DNA from: Larkinella soli
GTDB taxonomy: Bacteria; Bacteroidota; Bacteroidia; Cytophagales; Spirosomataceae
Length of the DNA stretch: 64,000 nt
Reading direction: 5' to 3'
Assembly: GCF_003703975.1 (NCBI RefSeq)
Contig: NZ_QTJY01000018.1
Span: forward strand, 1-64,000
Both the position numbers and the translations under genes were made by a program. The notes below the pieces were generated by a model. That model was not told the DNA's origin, searched no databases, and saw only the letters and a program-made list of their open reading frames with translations. This document shows, in pieces, positions 44,101 through 52,472 of this stretch (position 1 is its first letter; every line of letters begins with the position of its first letter).

Positions 44101-46591
44101 CCCCGTTCCGGTCGACGGCGATCAGATCGACGGGCAGCGGAGCGTTCGTGCCGACGTAGGAATCCGCCAGCCGAACGCCGTAGAACGTTTCCTGCGTAAA
44201 GACGTCGAATCGTTTCACCCGGTTGATCGGACGGCTGTTTTCGTCGAAGATCGTGACGAACAGCCGGCCTTCCAGCACCCCGATGTCTCGGTAGCCGGTC
44301 GAAACCGGAAACCGTTCGACGGCCTGCCCCTGCGCGTTGGTGACGCCCTGGCGCAGTTCCTTTTCGAAGGAGGTATTGTTTTCAATCGCAAAGGTATATT
44401 CCGGGAATTGCTTAGCCGTGAAGGCGCGGGGTTTCAGCTGCAATTCCATTTCGTAGGTCCGGCCGGTGGCGGGCGGCCCGAACAGGTTGGTGGCCGTAGC
44501 CGTCATCGTGACGGTTTCGCCGGTTCGGTAGGCGTCCCGCTCCGTGCGGGCCTCCACCCGGATGCGGTCCGGGATGAATTCCTCCACGCTGAGGTTGCGC
44601 GACGCCAGCAGGACCTCGTTGGCGTTGTAGATTTCGGCGACATAGGTGCCGGTGACGGCCGCCGGGTCGATCGGGACGTCGGTGGCGACGGCGCCCTGTT
44701 CGTTGGTATTCTGGCGAAACACGCGGTATTCCCTTCCGTTGGGGGTCAGAATGCGAATTTTCAGCGGAATCTGACCGACGCTTTCCCAGGCCGGGTTGCG
44801 GACGACGGTGTTGAAGTGCATCGTTTCACCGGGGCGGTAAATGTCCCGGTCGCCGTAGACGAAGGCATCGAAACCGGACGGATTGTCGCGTTTCCCCTCG
44901 ACCTCGAAGCGGGAGGTCTCGACCCGGGTATCCTGTAGAAGCAGATAATTGAAATCGTCGCCGGTCCGGGCGGTGATCAGGGCGACTTTAAAACCGGGGG
45001 CCTTTTCGGAGAGCTTCTCAAAATGAGCGACGCCCTTGCCGTTGGTCTGGGCCGTGGCGACCACCTGATTATTGCTGCTGACCAGGCTGACCTCGACGTT
45101 CGCCAGCGATTCGGCGGTTTTGATCGAGTTGGCGAATACCCAGACTTCGTCGCTGCCCTGTTTGGCGATCAGCCCGACGTCCGACACCGAGACGAGTTTG
45201 GTCGCGCCCATGTAGGCCTGTTCCTTCGAGCTGACGGTCACCAGATAAATGCCCCGGAGGCTGTTCTGATCCGGCAGCGACAGGTTCAGGACCGATGCAC
45301 CCCTGACCTTCGGCAGGTTGGCCGTCGAAACCGTTTTGTCGACGATGAGGTCGCTGTGGTTCTGCTGTTCGTCCTCATAATAGACATAAGAACCCATCGG
45401 CTGCCAGCTGCCGTCGACCTCGCCGTACTCTTCATACCGTCCCGTCCGGACGTAACTCAGGATATTATTTTCATAGACTTTGGCGACTTTCACCTGCACC
45501 TGCGGGACGTTGGTGATGTTGACGCCGATGTTCTTCGCGCCTTTCGACGACAGATACAGGGCTTTTTTCTGGACGAACGCGATACCCGCCGGCATTTTTC
45601 CGAAGAACAGATCCCGGCTGACTTCTTCGTCCAGTGCCGCCCCAAGCACCCCTTTGACGGCTTTGGTCAGGGTGAGAACGTAGGTTTCGGTTTCGTTGAA
45701 ATTTCCCCGGATCAGAAAGCCGTTGTCGGTGGGTTCGGTTCGCGTTTCGATTTCAGGGGAAAGCGTAAAGTATTCATTGATGCGATCGGCCTGCAGTTCC
45801 TGCGTCGTGACGACCCGGATGACGCCCTCATTGTTCTCAAAGCCGGTTTTGACGTCCACGATCTCCAGCGCATACTGGGAGGGCAGGGCGGTTTTCTGCT
45901 CGACGGCTTCCTGCGTCACGAAGGCTGCATTCTGCATTTTAAGCCCCTTTTCGATCCGGACCGCCACCGGTGCGGGGTTACGGGAGGCCGGGGCGTTGGG
46001 CAGGGTCACCGGAACGGTTTCGCCGGGAGCGGCCTGGCTGATCTGGGTCGTCAGGGCGGTTTGGGGGTCTTCGGTTTCAAGTTTCAGCCGGCCCGCCAGT
46101 TCACTGCCGCTGACCGGGTAGTTGAAGTTCAGCCGGGCTTTGGCGACCGGCCGGCCGGTTTCGCGGGAGCGCGTCCACCAGAATTCCGTATCGACCAGCT
46201 GGAGGTAGGGCGTGTGGAAGGTGATCGTTTCCCGGTCGATGCCGTACTTGCGGTCGCTCACCGCATCGACCAGGGCGTCGGTCAGTTCGGCCCGGTATTC
46301 CGTCGCCGGTTTCAGGGCGGTAGTGGGAGAGAATACCAGTTCGTTGGGGGCCGTCCATTTGTACTTGCCTGCAATGGCCGGTTCGAACGACACGTAGCGG
46401 GTGGAGTCCCACGCGTTGAGCCGCCCCGCCGGCACCAGGTCCTTACTGAACGTAAACACGAGGTTCTGGGTACGGGCCACCTCGTCTTCAAAATTCCGGC
46501 TGATGACGCGGACGTCGTTGCTGAGTCGGGAGCAGGTAGAAAACAGAAGCAGGATACCAACGGCGGGCAGCAGACGCAGAAGCGGTTTCAT
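41135..46591 (-). CDS. Bacterial alpha-2-macroglobulin family lipoprotein
   Basis: An 1818-residue protein with a lipoprotein signal (GILLLFSTC, Cys near 20). It has repeated macroglobulin beta domains, an MG2-like FDAFVYGDRDIYRPGETMHFNTVVRN near 570 and a bait-region stretch. The A2M core reads ALWSGILKADGSGEASFDIAIPQFSGDLRVMAVAYKG near 1140. A thioester motif YGCIEQ lies near 1347 in the alpha-helical toroid. Such proteins trap proteases in the periplasm, usually with a penicillin-binding protein 1C, which is not adjacent here. The intact CxEQ means covalent trapping is possible. Confidence 0.93.
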   Translation of the reverse strand: MKPLLRLLPAVGILLLFSTCSRLSNDVRVISRNFEDEVARTQNLVFTFSKDLVPAGRLNAWDSTRYVSFEPAIAGKYKWTAPNELVFSPTTALKPATEYRAELTDALVDAVSDRKYGIDRETITFHTPYLQLVDTEFWWTRSRETGRPVAKARLNFNYPVSGSELAGRLKLETEDPQTALTTQISQAAPGETVPVTLPNAPASRNPAPVAVRIEKGLKMQNAAFVTQEAVEQKTALPSQYALEIVDVKTGFENNEGVIRVVTTQELQADRINEYFTLSPEIETRTEPTDNGFLIRGNFNETETYVLTLTKAVKGVLGAALDEEVSRDLFFGKMPAGIAFVQKKALYLSSKGAKNIGVNITNVPQVQVKVAKVYENNILSYVRTGRYEEYGEVDGSWQPMGSYVYYEDEQQNHSDLIVDKTVSTANLPKVRGASVLNLSLPDQNSLRGIYLVTVSSKEQAYMGATKLVSVSDVGLIAKQGSDEVWVFANSIKTAESLANVEVSLVSSNNQVVATAQTNGKGVAHFEKLSEKAPGFKVALITARTGDDFNYLLLQDTRVETSRFEVEGKRDNPSGFDAFVYGDRDIYRPGETMHFNTVVRNPAWESVGQIPLKIRILTPNGREYRVFRQNTNEQGAVATDVPIDPAAVTGTYVAEIYNANEVLLASRNLSVEEFIPDRIRVEARTERDAYRTGETVTMTATATNLFGPPATGRTYEMELQLKPRAFTAKQFPEYTFAIENNTSFEKELRQGVTNAQGQAVERFPVSTGYRDIGVLEGRLFVTIFDENSRPINRVKRFDVFTQETFYGVRLADSYVGTNAPLPVDLIAVDRNGALGNGATARVEVVRMDYQTVIEKQDDQLRYVSKKREKVVYVNNLTFGDGKARIRYVPTVSGEYEVRVRRPGAPGEAAPGYTAVSFYAYGYGTTQSSSFEVSSEGQVLIQLDKTQYQAGEKAKALFKTPFDGKLLVTLERNRVLETHVLDTDAKSAELSFGLSDEHLPNVYVTATLIRPLDGANLPLTVAHGFASVPVEDADTKLPVQITAAGQSRSKIRQRISIKTAANAELTVAVVDEGILQLKNFQTPDMHGFFYQKRALEVGSHDLYAFLFPELSIAGSSSTGGDGYELGKRINPLSNGRVKLVALWSGILKADGSGEASFDIAIPQFSGDLRVMAVAYKGKAFGSASKNMKVADPIVISTGAPRFLSPNDELSLPVTISNTTQKPATVTASLKLSGLLQAAGSPTQQLTIGPGQEARAAFAAKAGSAIGTGNITVSVRGLNETFTESTDLTVRPVTSLLKTAQSGVVAAGRSQTIDLTNAFMPGTVRSELVVSRSPMIQLNREFSYLLGYPYGCIEQTISKAFPQLYFAEVMKTIGKPGTYFVRSGQSDLNPTYTVQEAIRRVESMQLFNGGFSMWPGVAAAGSAEQEDGWASAYAVHFLTEAQRAGFEISPAVYAKAVDRLSTRTGTPATEDEVVFDETGGRTVRKVASRQTIYGLYVLALSGQPNRPAMNYYKQNVAQLTSDSRYLLASAFFLTGDARSYNALLPKKYTNTTNVRQSGGSYASPIRNLALVLNTLLEADPDNLQIPVLARQLSQALNTGSYLNTQESAFAVLALGKVAKKVATSTATATLTADGKPLAPFTGKDLRLTGGIAGRKVTLTAQGSGSLYWFTQTEGLSATGTFTEEDAGLRVRREYLTRDGVPASSFRQNDLVVVRITLSGETGVPVDNVVVTDMLPAGFEIENPRLTEPRELPWVKGAATPEHFDVRDDRIHFFTSAGATAKTFYYLVRVVSKGRFTRGPVSADAMYDGSLRSYSGRGTLTIN

Positions 46592-46682
46592 ACAGGCGGA
46601 AAAGGTACGGTAGAAAAGGGCACAGGAAATACCGGGCCTAAGGTTGAAAAACCTTTGCTATTAATCAATAATCCCGTCGACT

Positions 46683-46747
46683 AAAAAAGCCGCCCTTTCG
46701 TGAGCGGCATGAAACAATAAAGCCGACCGCGATTCCGCAGCCGGCTT
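46683..46747 (-). terminator. Tandem terminator hairpins
   Basis: 46683-46708 (AAAAAAGCCGCC, loop, GCGGC) and 46719-46747 (AAAGCCG, loop, CGGCTT) lie downstream of the acyl-CoA dehydrogenase on the minus strand. The first gives a T-run on that strand. Confidence 0.65.
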
Positions 46748-46807
46748 ATACAATTTATTGGTCTTTAGTTCAGAAGTAAAATCTTGACACGGAGGGCACT
46801 TCCCCGA

Positions 46808-48619
46808 TCAGAAAAAAAATTTGTTCTCGGCAATCATCGCATCGGCGATCCGACGGCGGGCGTCTTTGAGATTCATCGGTTCAATTTTGGTGAAGCGCTT
46901 GAGGCCCATCAGCATCACGCGCTGTTCGTCGCCTTCGGCAAAGGAGGTAATGGCGGCCCGGCCGGCCATGTTGACTTTCTCGACGGCTTCGTGCAGGTAC
47001 ACCAGCGCCAGATCGTTCTGCAGGGCCACCGCCGAAGCGCCCCGTGTGCCGATGAGCTTCTCGACACGCAGCAGCACCGACTCGGCTGCGTACACTTCGA
47101 TGGCCATGTCGGCCAGCGCCATCAGGATTTCCTGTTCTTCCGACAGTTTCATCATGAACTTCTGCACGGCGGCTCCGGCCACCATCAGGACGGCTTTTTT
47201 GAGGTTTCGCAGTACCTTTTTCTCGGCGGCAAACAGCGTTTCGTCTTCCTCGGTGCTGAAGTCGGGAATCGACAGAATCTCTTTGGAAACCGCCATGGCC
47301 GGACCCATCAGGTCGAGTTCGCCTTTCATGGCCCGCTTCAGGAGCATATCCACCGTCAGCATCCGGTTGATTTCGTTAGTACCCTCGAAAATCCGGTTGA
47401 TGCGGGCGTCGCGGTAGGCGCGGTCCATCGGCGCGTCGGCCGAGTAGCCCATGCCGCCGTACACCTGAACGCCTTCATCCACCACATAATCGAGCATTTC
47501 GGAGCCGTGGACCTTCATCATGGCGCATTCGATGGCAAACTGCTCCAGCGCCTTCAGCCTGGCGTCGGCGTCCGGGGTACCTTTGGCTTTCAGGTCTTCG
47601 ATGAGGTCGTCGATGTTCTGCCCGATGCGGTAACAGGCGGTTTCGGTCGCATACACCCGCACCGCCATCTCGCCGAGTTTATGCCGGATGGCGCCGAACG
47701 AAGCGATCGGTACGCCGAACTGACGGCGCTCATTGGCATACTGTACGGCGTTATGGATCACCTGTTTGGCCCCGCCGACGGCGGCAATGCCGAGCTTGAT
47801 CCGGCCGATATTCAGGATGTTGACGGCAATTTTGAATCCGTTACCGCGCGACGACAGCAGGTTCTCGACCGGTACCAGGCAGTCGTTGAAGAAGATCTGG
47901 CGGGTGTCGGAACCCTTGATGCCCATTTTATGCTCCGGCTCATTCATGGTAATGCCGCTGAAGCTTTTCTCGACGAGGAAGGCCGACAGGTTTTTGTCCG
48001 TCTGACCGCCTTCCTCGATTTTGGCGAAGACGATGAAAACGTCGGCAAACCCACCGTTCGTAATCCACATCTTCTGTCCGTTGATGATATAATGTTTACC
48101 GTCTTCCGACAGCCGGGCTTTGGTTTTGCCCGAGTTGGCATCGGAGCCGGAATCCGGTTCGGTGAGGCAGTAGGCGGCTTTCCATTCGCCGGTCGCCAGT
48201 TTGGGCAGATACCGGGCTTTCTGTTCTTCGTTGCCGTAGTAGACGACCGGCAGCGTGCCGATGCCGGTGTGGGCCGAGAGCGCCACCGAGAAGGAGTGAC
48301 CCGCGCCCGTTACTTCGGCCACCAGCATCGACGTATTGAAATTCATTCCGAAACCGCCGTATTCTTCCGGCACCGACGTCCCGAGCAGGCCCAGTTCCCC
48401 GGCTTTATCCATCAGGGAGGAAATCAGTTCCGGCGATTGGGCGTGGTCGATTTCGTCCAGACGGGTCCAGATTTCGCGTTCCAGAAACTCCCGGCACGTA
48501 GCCGCGATCATCTGCTGCTCTTCCGAAAATTCCTCCGGAATAAACACCTGTGAGGCATCCGTTTCCTTCACCAGAAACTCTCCGCCTTTAATGGATGCTT
48601 TGTGTTCGGTTGCGATCAT
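46808..48619 (-). CDS. Acyl-CoA dehydrogenase (VLCAD-like, long form)
   Basis: A 603-residue flavoenzyme for the first step of fatty-acid beta-oxidation. AYCLTEPDSGSDANSGKTKA near 150 and KMWITNGGFADVFIVFA near 185 are the FAD-binding signatures. VQVYGGMGYSADAPMDRAYRDARINRIFEGTNEINR near 395-430 is the second family signature. An extra C-terminal helical domain of about 170 residues places it with the long VLCAD/ACAD9-like forms. Two palindromic operators matching the one in front of the MarR gene lie 30-95 bases upstream, so it probably belongs to that regulon. Confidence 0.94.
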   Translation of the reverse strand: MIATEHKASIKGGEFLVKETDASQVFIPEEFSEEQQMIAATCREFLEREIWTRLDEIDHAQSPELISSLMDKAGELGLLGTSVPEEYGGFGMNFNTSMLVAEVTGAGHSFSVALSAHTGIGTLPVVYYGNEEQKARYLPKLATGEWKAAYCLTEPDSGSDANSGKTKARLSEDGKHYIINGQKMWITNGGFADVFIVFAKIEEGGQTDKNLSAFLVEKSFSGITMNEPEHKMGIKGSDTRQIFFNDCLVPVENLLSSRGNGFKIAVNILNIGRIKLGIAAVGGAKQVIHNAVQYANERRQFGVPIASFGAIRHKLGEMAVRVYATETACYRIGQNIDDLIEDLKAKGTPDADARLKALEQFAIECAMMKVHGSEMLDYVVDEGVQVYGGMGYSADAPMDRAYRDARINRIFEGTNEINRMLTVDMLLKRAMKGELDLMGPAMAVSKEILSIPDFSTEEDETLFAAEKKVLRNLKKAVLMVAGAAVQKFMMKLSEEQEILMALADMAIEVYAAESVLLRVEKLIGTRGASAVALQNDLALVYLHEAVEKVNMAGRAAITSFAEGDEQRVMLMGLKRFTKIEPMNLKDARRRIADAMIAENKFFF

Positions 48620-48649
48620 GGGTTTATAAATAAGAATTAGCTACGTTCG

Positions 48650-48663
48650 GTATGCAGGCATAC
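48650..48663. promoter_or_regulatory. MarR-type operator, proximal copy
   Basis: GTATGC-AG-GCATAC, 31 bases upstream of the acyl-CoA dehydrogenase start. It has the same arms as the sites at 48697 and 55535. Confidence 0.65.
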
Positions 48664-48696
48664 TGCTTTAGCCGTAAAAATAATGAAAGCCTAAAT

Positions 48697-48712
48697 AGTA
48701 TGCAAGCATACT
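48697..48712. promoter_or_regulatory. MarR-type operator, distal copy
   Basis: AGTATGC-AA-GCATACT, with 7-bp arms, centred 48 bases from the proximal copy. The remaining part of 48620-48957 holds only the promoter of the LysM gene. Confidence 0.7.
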
Positions 48713-48878
48713 TTTAAAAAAATTGGCTCCCCGGGTTTCGGTCGATTCAGTTTTACGGGCACCGGTTGCCTTTCTGCCTTAATTTCTTACTTTTACCTCC
48801 GTTAAATTGCCTGGTTTTCAGTGTGTTACTGATATGTTATTTCAATAAATGTCAAAGCGGAATTTGTTGGCATATTGC

Positions 48879-48908
48879 TTGTACACATATACTAAAAGTG
48901 TAACTTTA
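48879..48908 (+). promoter_or_regulatory. Probable promoter of the LysM protein gene
   Basis: TTG (48879-48881), 19 bases, TAACTTTA (48901-48908), one base off TAnnTTTG. ATG follows at 48958. Confidence 0.5.
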
Positions 48909-48957
48909 GATTCAAATGATTACGTATCGATCGAGGTGAGCGATAAACCGTAACCGA

Positions 48958-51147
48958 ATGATGTGGAAAAATGTAAATGACCGCGGACCGGTCAGGTGGG
49001 GGCTGGTCCTGCTGACCGGATATATGCTGGCCTTCGGGGCGGCTCAGGCTCAGGGCGTTCCTCAGATCGGAAACCGGATGGAATTTGCCGGCGTCACGAT
49101 CCACCTGACCGAATCCACGCAATATGCCGTTCAGCAGGAGGCCGAGTTGCTTTATCTCAACCGCTCGCTGGTTCGGCTGCGTCTGGAGCAGATGAGTCTG
49201 TATTTCCCCGTGATCCGACCCCTGCTGGAAGAGCACTCCCTTCCCACCGATTTCCTGTTTCTGGCCCTGCAGGACAGTGCCGCTTTTCCGCCCGGCCCGG
49301 TACCCGGCTTCTGGGCTCTCCCGAAAACGAACCCTCTGGGCCTGAGAGTCGATGCGGCCGTCGATGAACGCCTGCACCTGACGTCGGCTTCCGGTGCGGC
49401 CATCGACCGGCTGAAGCAGCTTAGCCGCCGGAGCCGTAACTGGATCGACGTGATCCGGCATTTCGACCGGATATTGCGGGCCGATACCACAGCCGCCGGT
49501 CATCCGAACACCGACCAGGAATCGTTTTTTGCCCTGACCGATACCCACGATGATTTTCTGATCCGGTTGCTGGCTTCCAAAACGGTTCTCGAACGCGCCT
49601 TTTCGCTCTATCATCCGGCCCGTCAGGAGGTTCTTTTTCAGTATGAGGAAGCCAAAGGGAAAACCGTCCGGCAACTGGCGGAGGAATTCGAAGTGGCGGA
49701 GGCCGACCTGCACCGTCATAACCGGTGGCTGAAGGGCAGCCAGGTGCCGCCCGACCGGGAGCTTACGGTTTTTATTCCGGTTTCAGTCGAGCGGCTCCCC
49801 GACCTCAGGCGCCGGGCGGCTGCCGCAGCGCAGAATGCGGTGGCCCGGCAGGATGCCGGGTTTCCGATGATTCAGAAAGAAACCATGCAGCCCGACGAAC
49901 GCGGAGCCGTGTTTCACCGCATCAACGGGAAGAAAGGTATTCAGGCCCTGCTGTACGACAATCCGATCACGCTCGCCTATCGGGGCCGCATCAGCGTGGA
50001 AGAATTTCTGCGTTATAACGACCTGCAACGGGGAGAACCGGTTTTTATCGGAGAGGTCTATTATCTGGAAAAAAAGGAGAAGCGGGCGAAGGTGCCGTTC
50101 CATGTCGTCGCGAAGGGACAGTCGCTCCGGGAGATTGCCCAGCAATACGGTATTCAACTGGCTTCTCTAATTACTTATAACGACCTGAATCCGGAGCAGA
50201 AGCCGGCTCCCGGCCGCATCCTCTGGCTTCAGAAAAAACGGCCGGACGGCGTGCCGGTCGAGTACTTCAAACCGGAACCCTCCGACCGGCCTCCGGTAAC
50301 GGCAACGGCCTACCCGTCTTCCCCGTCTTCGGTACCATCCCGGCCTGATTCGGCAACGGCCCGCCCGGCTTCTGCCCAGAGTAGCAGCGCTCTGACGGTC
50401 CAGACGACGCCCTCACCGGCCGACAGCCTGACGCCCCTCCCGGACCAACGCCTTGCGGTGGCCGGTCCTGCTCCCGAACCGGTCATCCGGAGCGGTGCCA
50501 CCAAGACGGTTCGGCCGACGGTTACCCCGCCGGAGTCCGCACCCGTAAGCCCTCCGGTGTCGGAGCCGGCGGAAAGTGAGACGGAATCGGAAGAGGCCGG
50601 CCCGCTGATTATGCACCTGGCCGAGCAAGGCGACACCTATGCCTCGGTGGCCCGGCGGTATAACGTTACCGTCCGGGATCTGCTGCTCTGGAATAACCTT
50701 TCCGCCGGAAAACCGCTTCGGGCGGGCCAGTCGCTGCTGATCGACCTGGCGCGACCTTCCCGGCCGGCGAGCAAGGCAGCCGTTCCGGCGGCTTCGGGAG
50801 GAGAACGCACCCATGTGGTGCGTTACGGAGAAAATCTGTTCCGGATCGGCCTGAAATACCAGGTCACGGCCGAACAGCTCCGCCGGTGGAATCACCTGCC
50901 CGACCAGCAGGCCGTCATGGCGGGTCAGACGCTGGTCGTGGGTCCGGCCGATCCGGGAACCGTCCGGGCCGCAGCAGAAGAGGCAGAAACCGCCAAAGCG
51001 ATCATCCATACCGTGAAAAGTGGAGAAAATCTTTTCCGCATCGGCCTGAAATACAACGTGACTCCCGAGCAGATACGGGAATGGAATAACCTGCCGAACC
51101 TGACGGCCGTGAAAGGGACGCGGCTGGTGATCAGGAGGGGAAATTAA
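48958..51147 (+). CDS. Multi-LysM protein with degenerate lytic-transglycosylase-like domain
   Basis: A 729-residue exported protein (signal WGLVLLTGYMLAFGAAQAQ). Residues about 80-170 resemble an MltD-type SLT domain: YFPVIRPLLEEHSLPTDFLFLALQDSAAF, then FWALPKTNPLGLRVDAAVDERL. The catalytic Glu of the usual ALVESG is Asp in ALQDSA, and the GLWQF region is altered. LysM modules lie near 380-425, 553-597, 618-661 and 683-727, with one or two divergent ones near 228-275 and 318-372. A Pro/Ser/Thr-rich linker spans about 435-545. It probably binds peptidoglycan, and catalytic activity is doubtful. Confidence 0.85.
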   Translation: MMWKNVNDRGPVRWGLVLLTGYMLAFGAAQAQGVPQIGNRMEFAGVTIHLTESTQYAVQQEAELLYLNRSLVRLRLEQMSLYFPVIRPLLEEHSLPTDFLFLALQDSAAFPPGPVPGFWALPKTNPLGLRVDAAVDERLHLTSASGAAIDRLKQLSRRSRNWIDVIRHFDRILRADTTAAGHPNTDQESFFALTDTHDDFLIRLLASKTVLERAFSLYHPARQEVLFQYEEAKGKTVRQLAEEFEVAEADLHRHNRWLKGSQVPPDRELTVFIPVSVERLPDLRRRAAAAAQNAVARQDAGFPMIQKETMQPDERGAVFHRINGKKGIQALLYDNPITLAYRGRISVEEFLRYNDLQRGEPVFIGEVYYLEKKEKRAKVPFHVVAKGQSLREIAQQYGIQLASLITYNDLNPEQKPAPGRILWLQKKRPDGVPVEYFKPEPSDRPPVTATAYPSSPSSVPSRPDSATARPASAQSSSALTVQTTPSPADSLTPLPDQRLAVAGPAPEPVIRSGATKTVRPTVTPPESAPVSPPVSEPAESETESEEAGPLIMHLAEQGDTYASVARRYNVTVRDLLLWNNLSAGKPLRAGQSLLIDLARPSRPASKAAVPAASGGERTHVVRYGENLFRIGLKYQVTAEQLRRWNHLPDQQAVMAGQTLVVGPADPGTVRAAAEEAETAKAIIHTVKSGENLFRIGLKYNVTPEQIREWNNLPNLTAVKGTRLVIRRGN

Positions 51148-51162
51148 GGCCGGGAGGCTATA

Positions 51163-51205
51163 AAAAAGCGGACCCGCTTCATTTCCAGGAGCGGGTCCGC
51201 TTTTT
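51163..51205. terminator. Bidirectional terminator
   Basis: AAAAAGCGGACCCGCT and AGCGGGTCCGCTTTTT flank a short loop between the convergent LysM and thiolase genes. The A-run and T-run suit both directions. Confidence 0.88.
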
Positions 51206-51223
51206 ACTGTCTATCCGGGTGGA

Positions 51224-52402
51224 TCAGGAGAGCCGTTCAAAGACGCCGGCCACGCCCTGACCTCCGCCCACGCAGGCCGAAACCATGCCGTATTTCTGGT
51301 CCCGGCGTTCCATTTCATTCAACAGCTGAACCGACAGACGGGCGCCCGTCGAGCCGAGCGCGTGACCGAGGGCGATGGCACCGCCGTTCGGGTTGATCCG
51401 GCTCCGGTCGAGGTCCAGTTCCTTGATGACGGCCAGCGACTGGGCGGCAAAGGCCTCGTTCAGTTCGATCAGTTCGATGTCGTCCTGCTTCAGTCCGGCT
51501 TTTTTCAGCGCGAGCGGGATGGCGTTGACGGGTCCGATTCCCATAATGCGGGGCTCGACGCCGGCCGTGGCGTAGGAGACCATGCGGGCCTTCGGCTTCA
51601 GGCCCAGTTCGTTCACCAGCCGTTCGGACATGACGATGACGAACGCGGCTCCGTCGGAGGTCTGTGAGGAGTTTCCGGCCGTGACCGACCCGCCGTTGGC
51701 AAACACCGGTTTCAGTTTCCCCAGGGCTTCCAGACTCGTATCGGCCCGCGGGCCTTCGTCTTTGCTGACGGCCCACTCGCGGGTTTTCTTCTTGCCTGCC
51801 TCCGTATCGAAATAGGTTTCCTTTACCGAAACCGGCACGATCTCGTCGTCGAACTTACCGGCCGCCTGAGCCGCCAGCGCTTTCTGGTGCGATTCGTAGG
51901 CGAACTGGTCCTGCTCGTCCCGGCTGATTTTGAACTGCTCGGCCACCTGCTCGGCGGTCAGGCCCATGCCGATGTAATAATCCGGATGCTTCTGGGCAAT
52001 CTCGAAGTTCAGGGCGGTTTTCCAGCCCATCACCGGCACGAGCGACATCGACTCCGTACCGCCGGCGACGATGCAGTCGGCCAGCCCGGAATGAATCTTG
52101 GCCGACGCGATGGCGATGGCTTCCAGCCCGGAGCCGCAATACCGGTTGATGGTCATTCCCGGCACGCTTTCCGGCAGCGACAGCAGCGCAATATACCGGG
52201 CAATCTGCATGCCCTGTTCGGCCTCCGGCACGGCATTGCCGACGATGAGGTCGTCGACGCGGGCGGGGTCGAAGTTCGGGAGCTGCCCGAGCAGGTGTTT
52301 GATGACTTCAGCCGCCATGTCGTCCGGACGGGTAAAGCGGAAGCCCCCGCGGGGCGCTTTTCCGACGGCCGTCCGGTAACCGGCTACAATATAGGCGTCC
52401 AT
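51224..52402 (-). CDS. Acetyl-CoA C-acyltransferase (thiolase)
   Basis: A 392-residue thiolase completing the beta-oxidation cycle. The nucleophile Cys is in [14 protein letters not shown] near 90, and [19 protein letters not shown] near 340 has the conserved His. [18 protein letters not shown] near 375 has the second active Cys. It is third in a minus-strand operon after the MarR regulator and the bifunctional hydroxyacyl-CoA dehydrogenase, 70 bases behind the latter. Confidence 0.95.
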   Translation of the reverse strand: MDAYIVAGYRTAVGKAPRGGFRFTRPDDMAAEVIKHLLGQLPNFDPARVDDLIVGNAVPEAEQGMQIARYIALLSLPESVPGMTINRYCGSGLEAIAIASAKIHSGLADCIVAGGTESMSLVPVMGWKTALNFEIAQKHPDYYIGMGLTAEQVAEQFKISRDEQDQFAYESHQKALAAQAAGKFDDEIVPVSVKETYFDTEAGKKKTREWAVSKDEGPRADTSLEALGKLKPVFANGGSVTAGNSSQTSDGAAFVIVMSERLVNELGLKPKARMVSYATAGVEPRIMGIGPVNAIPLALKKAGLKQDDIELIELNEAFAAQSLAVIKELDLDRSRINPNGGAIALGHALGSTGARLSVQLLNEMERRDQKYGMVSACVGGGQGVAGVFERLS

Positions 52403-52472
52403 ATGAATGCGATGTTTCTTTTAAAACAATTTCGGTTACTTATAAATTTCCGACCGGGTTCGGTCTTCCGGC

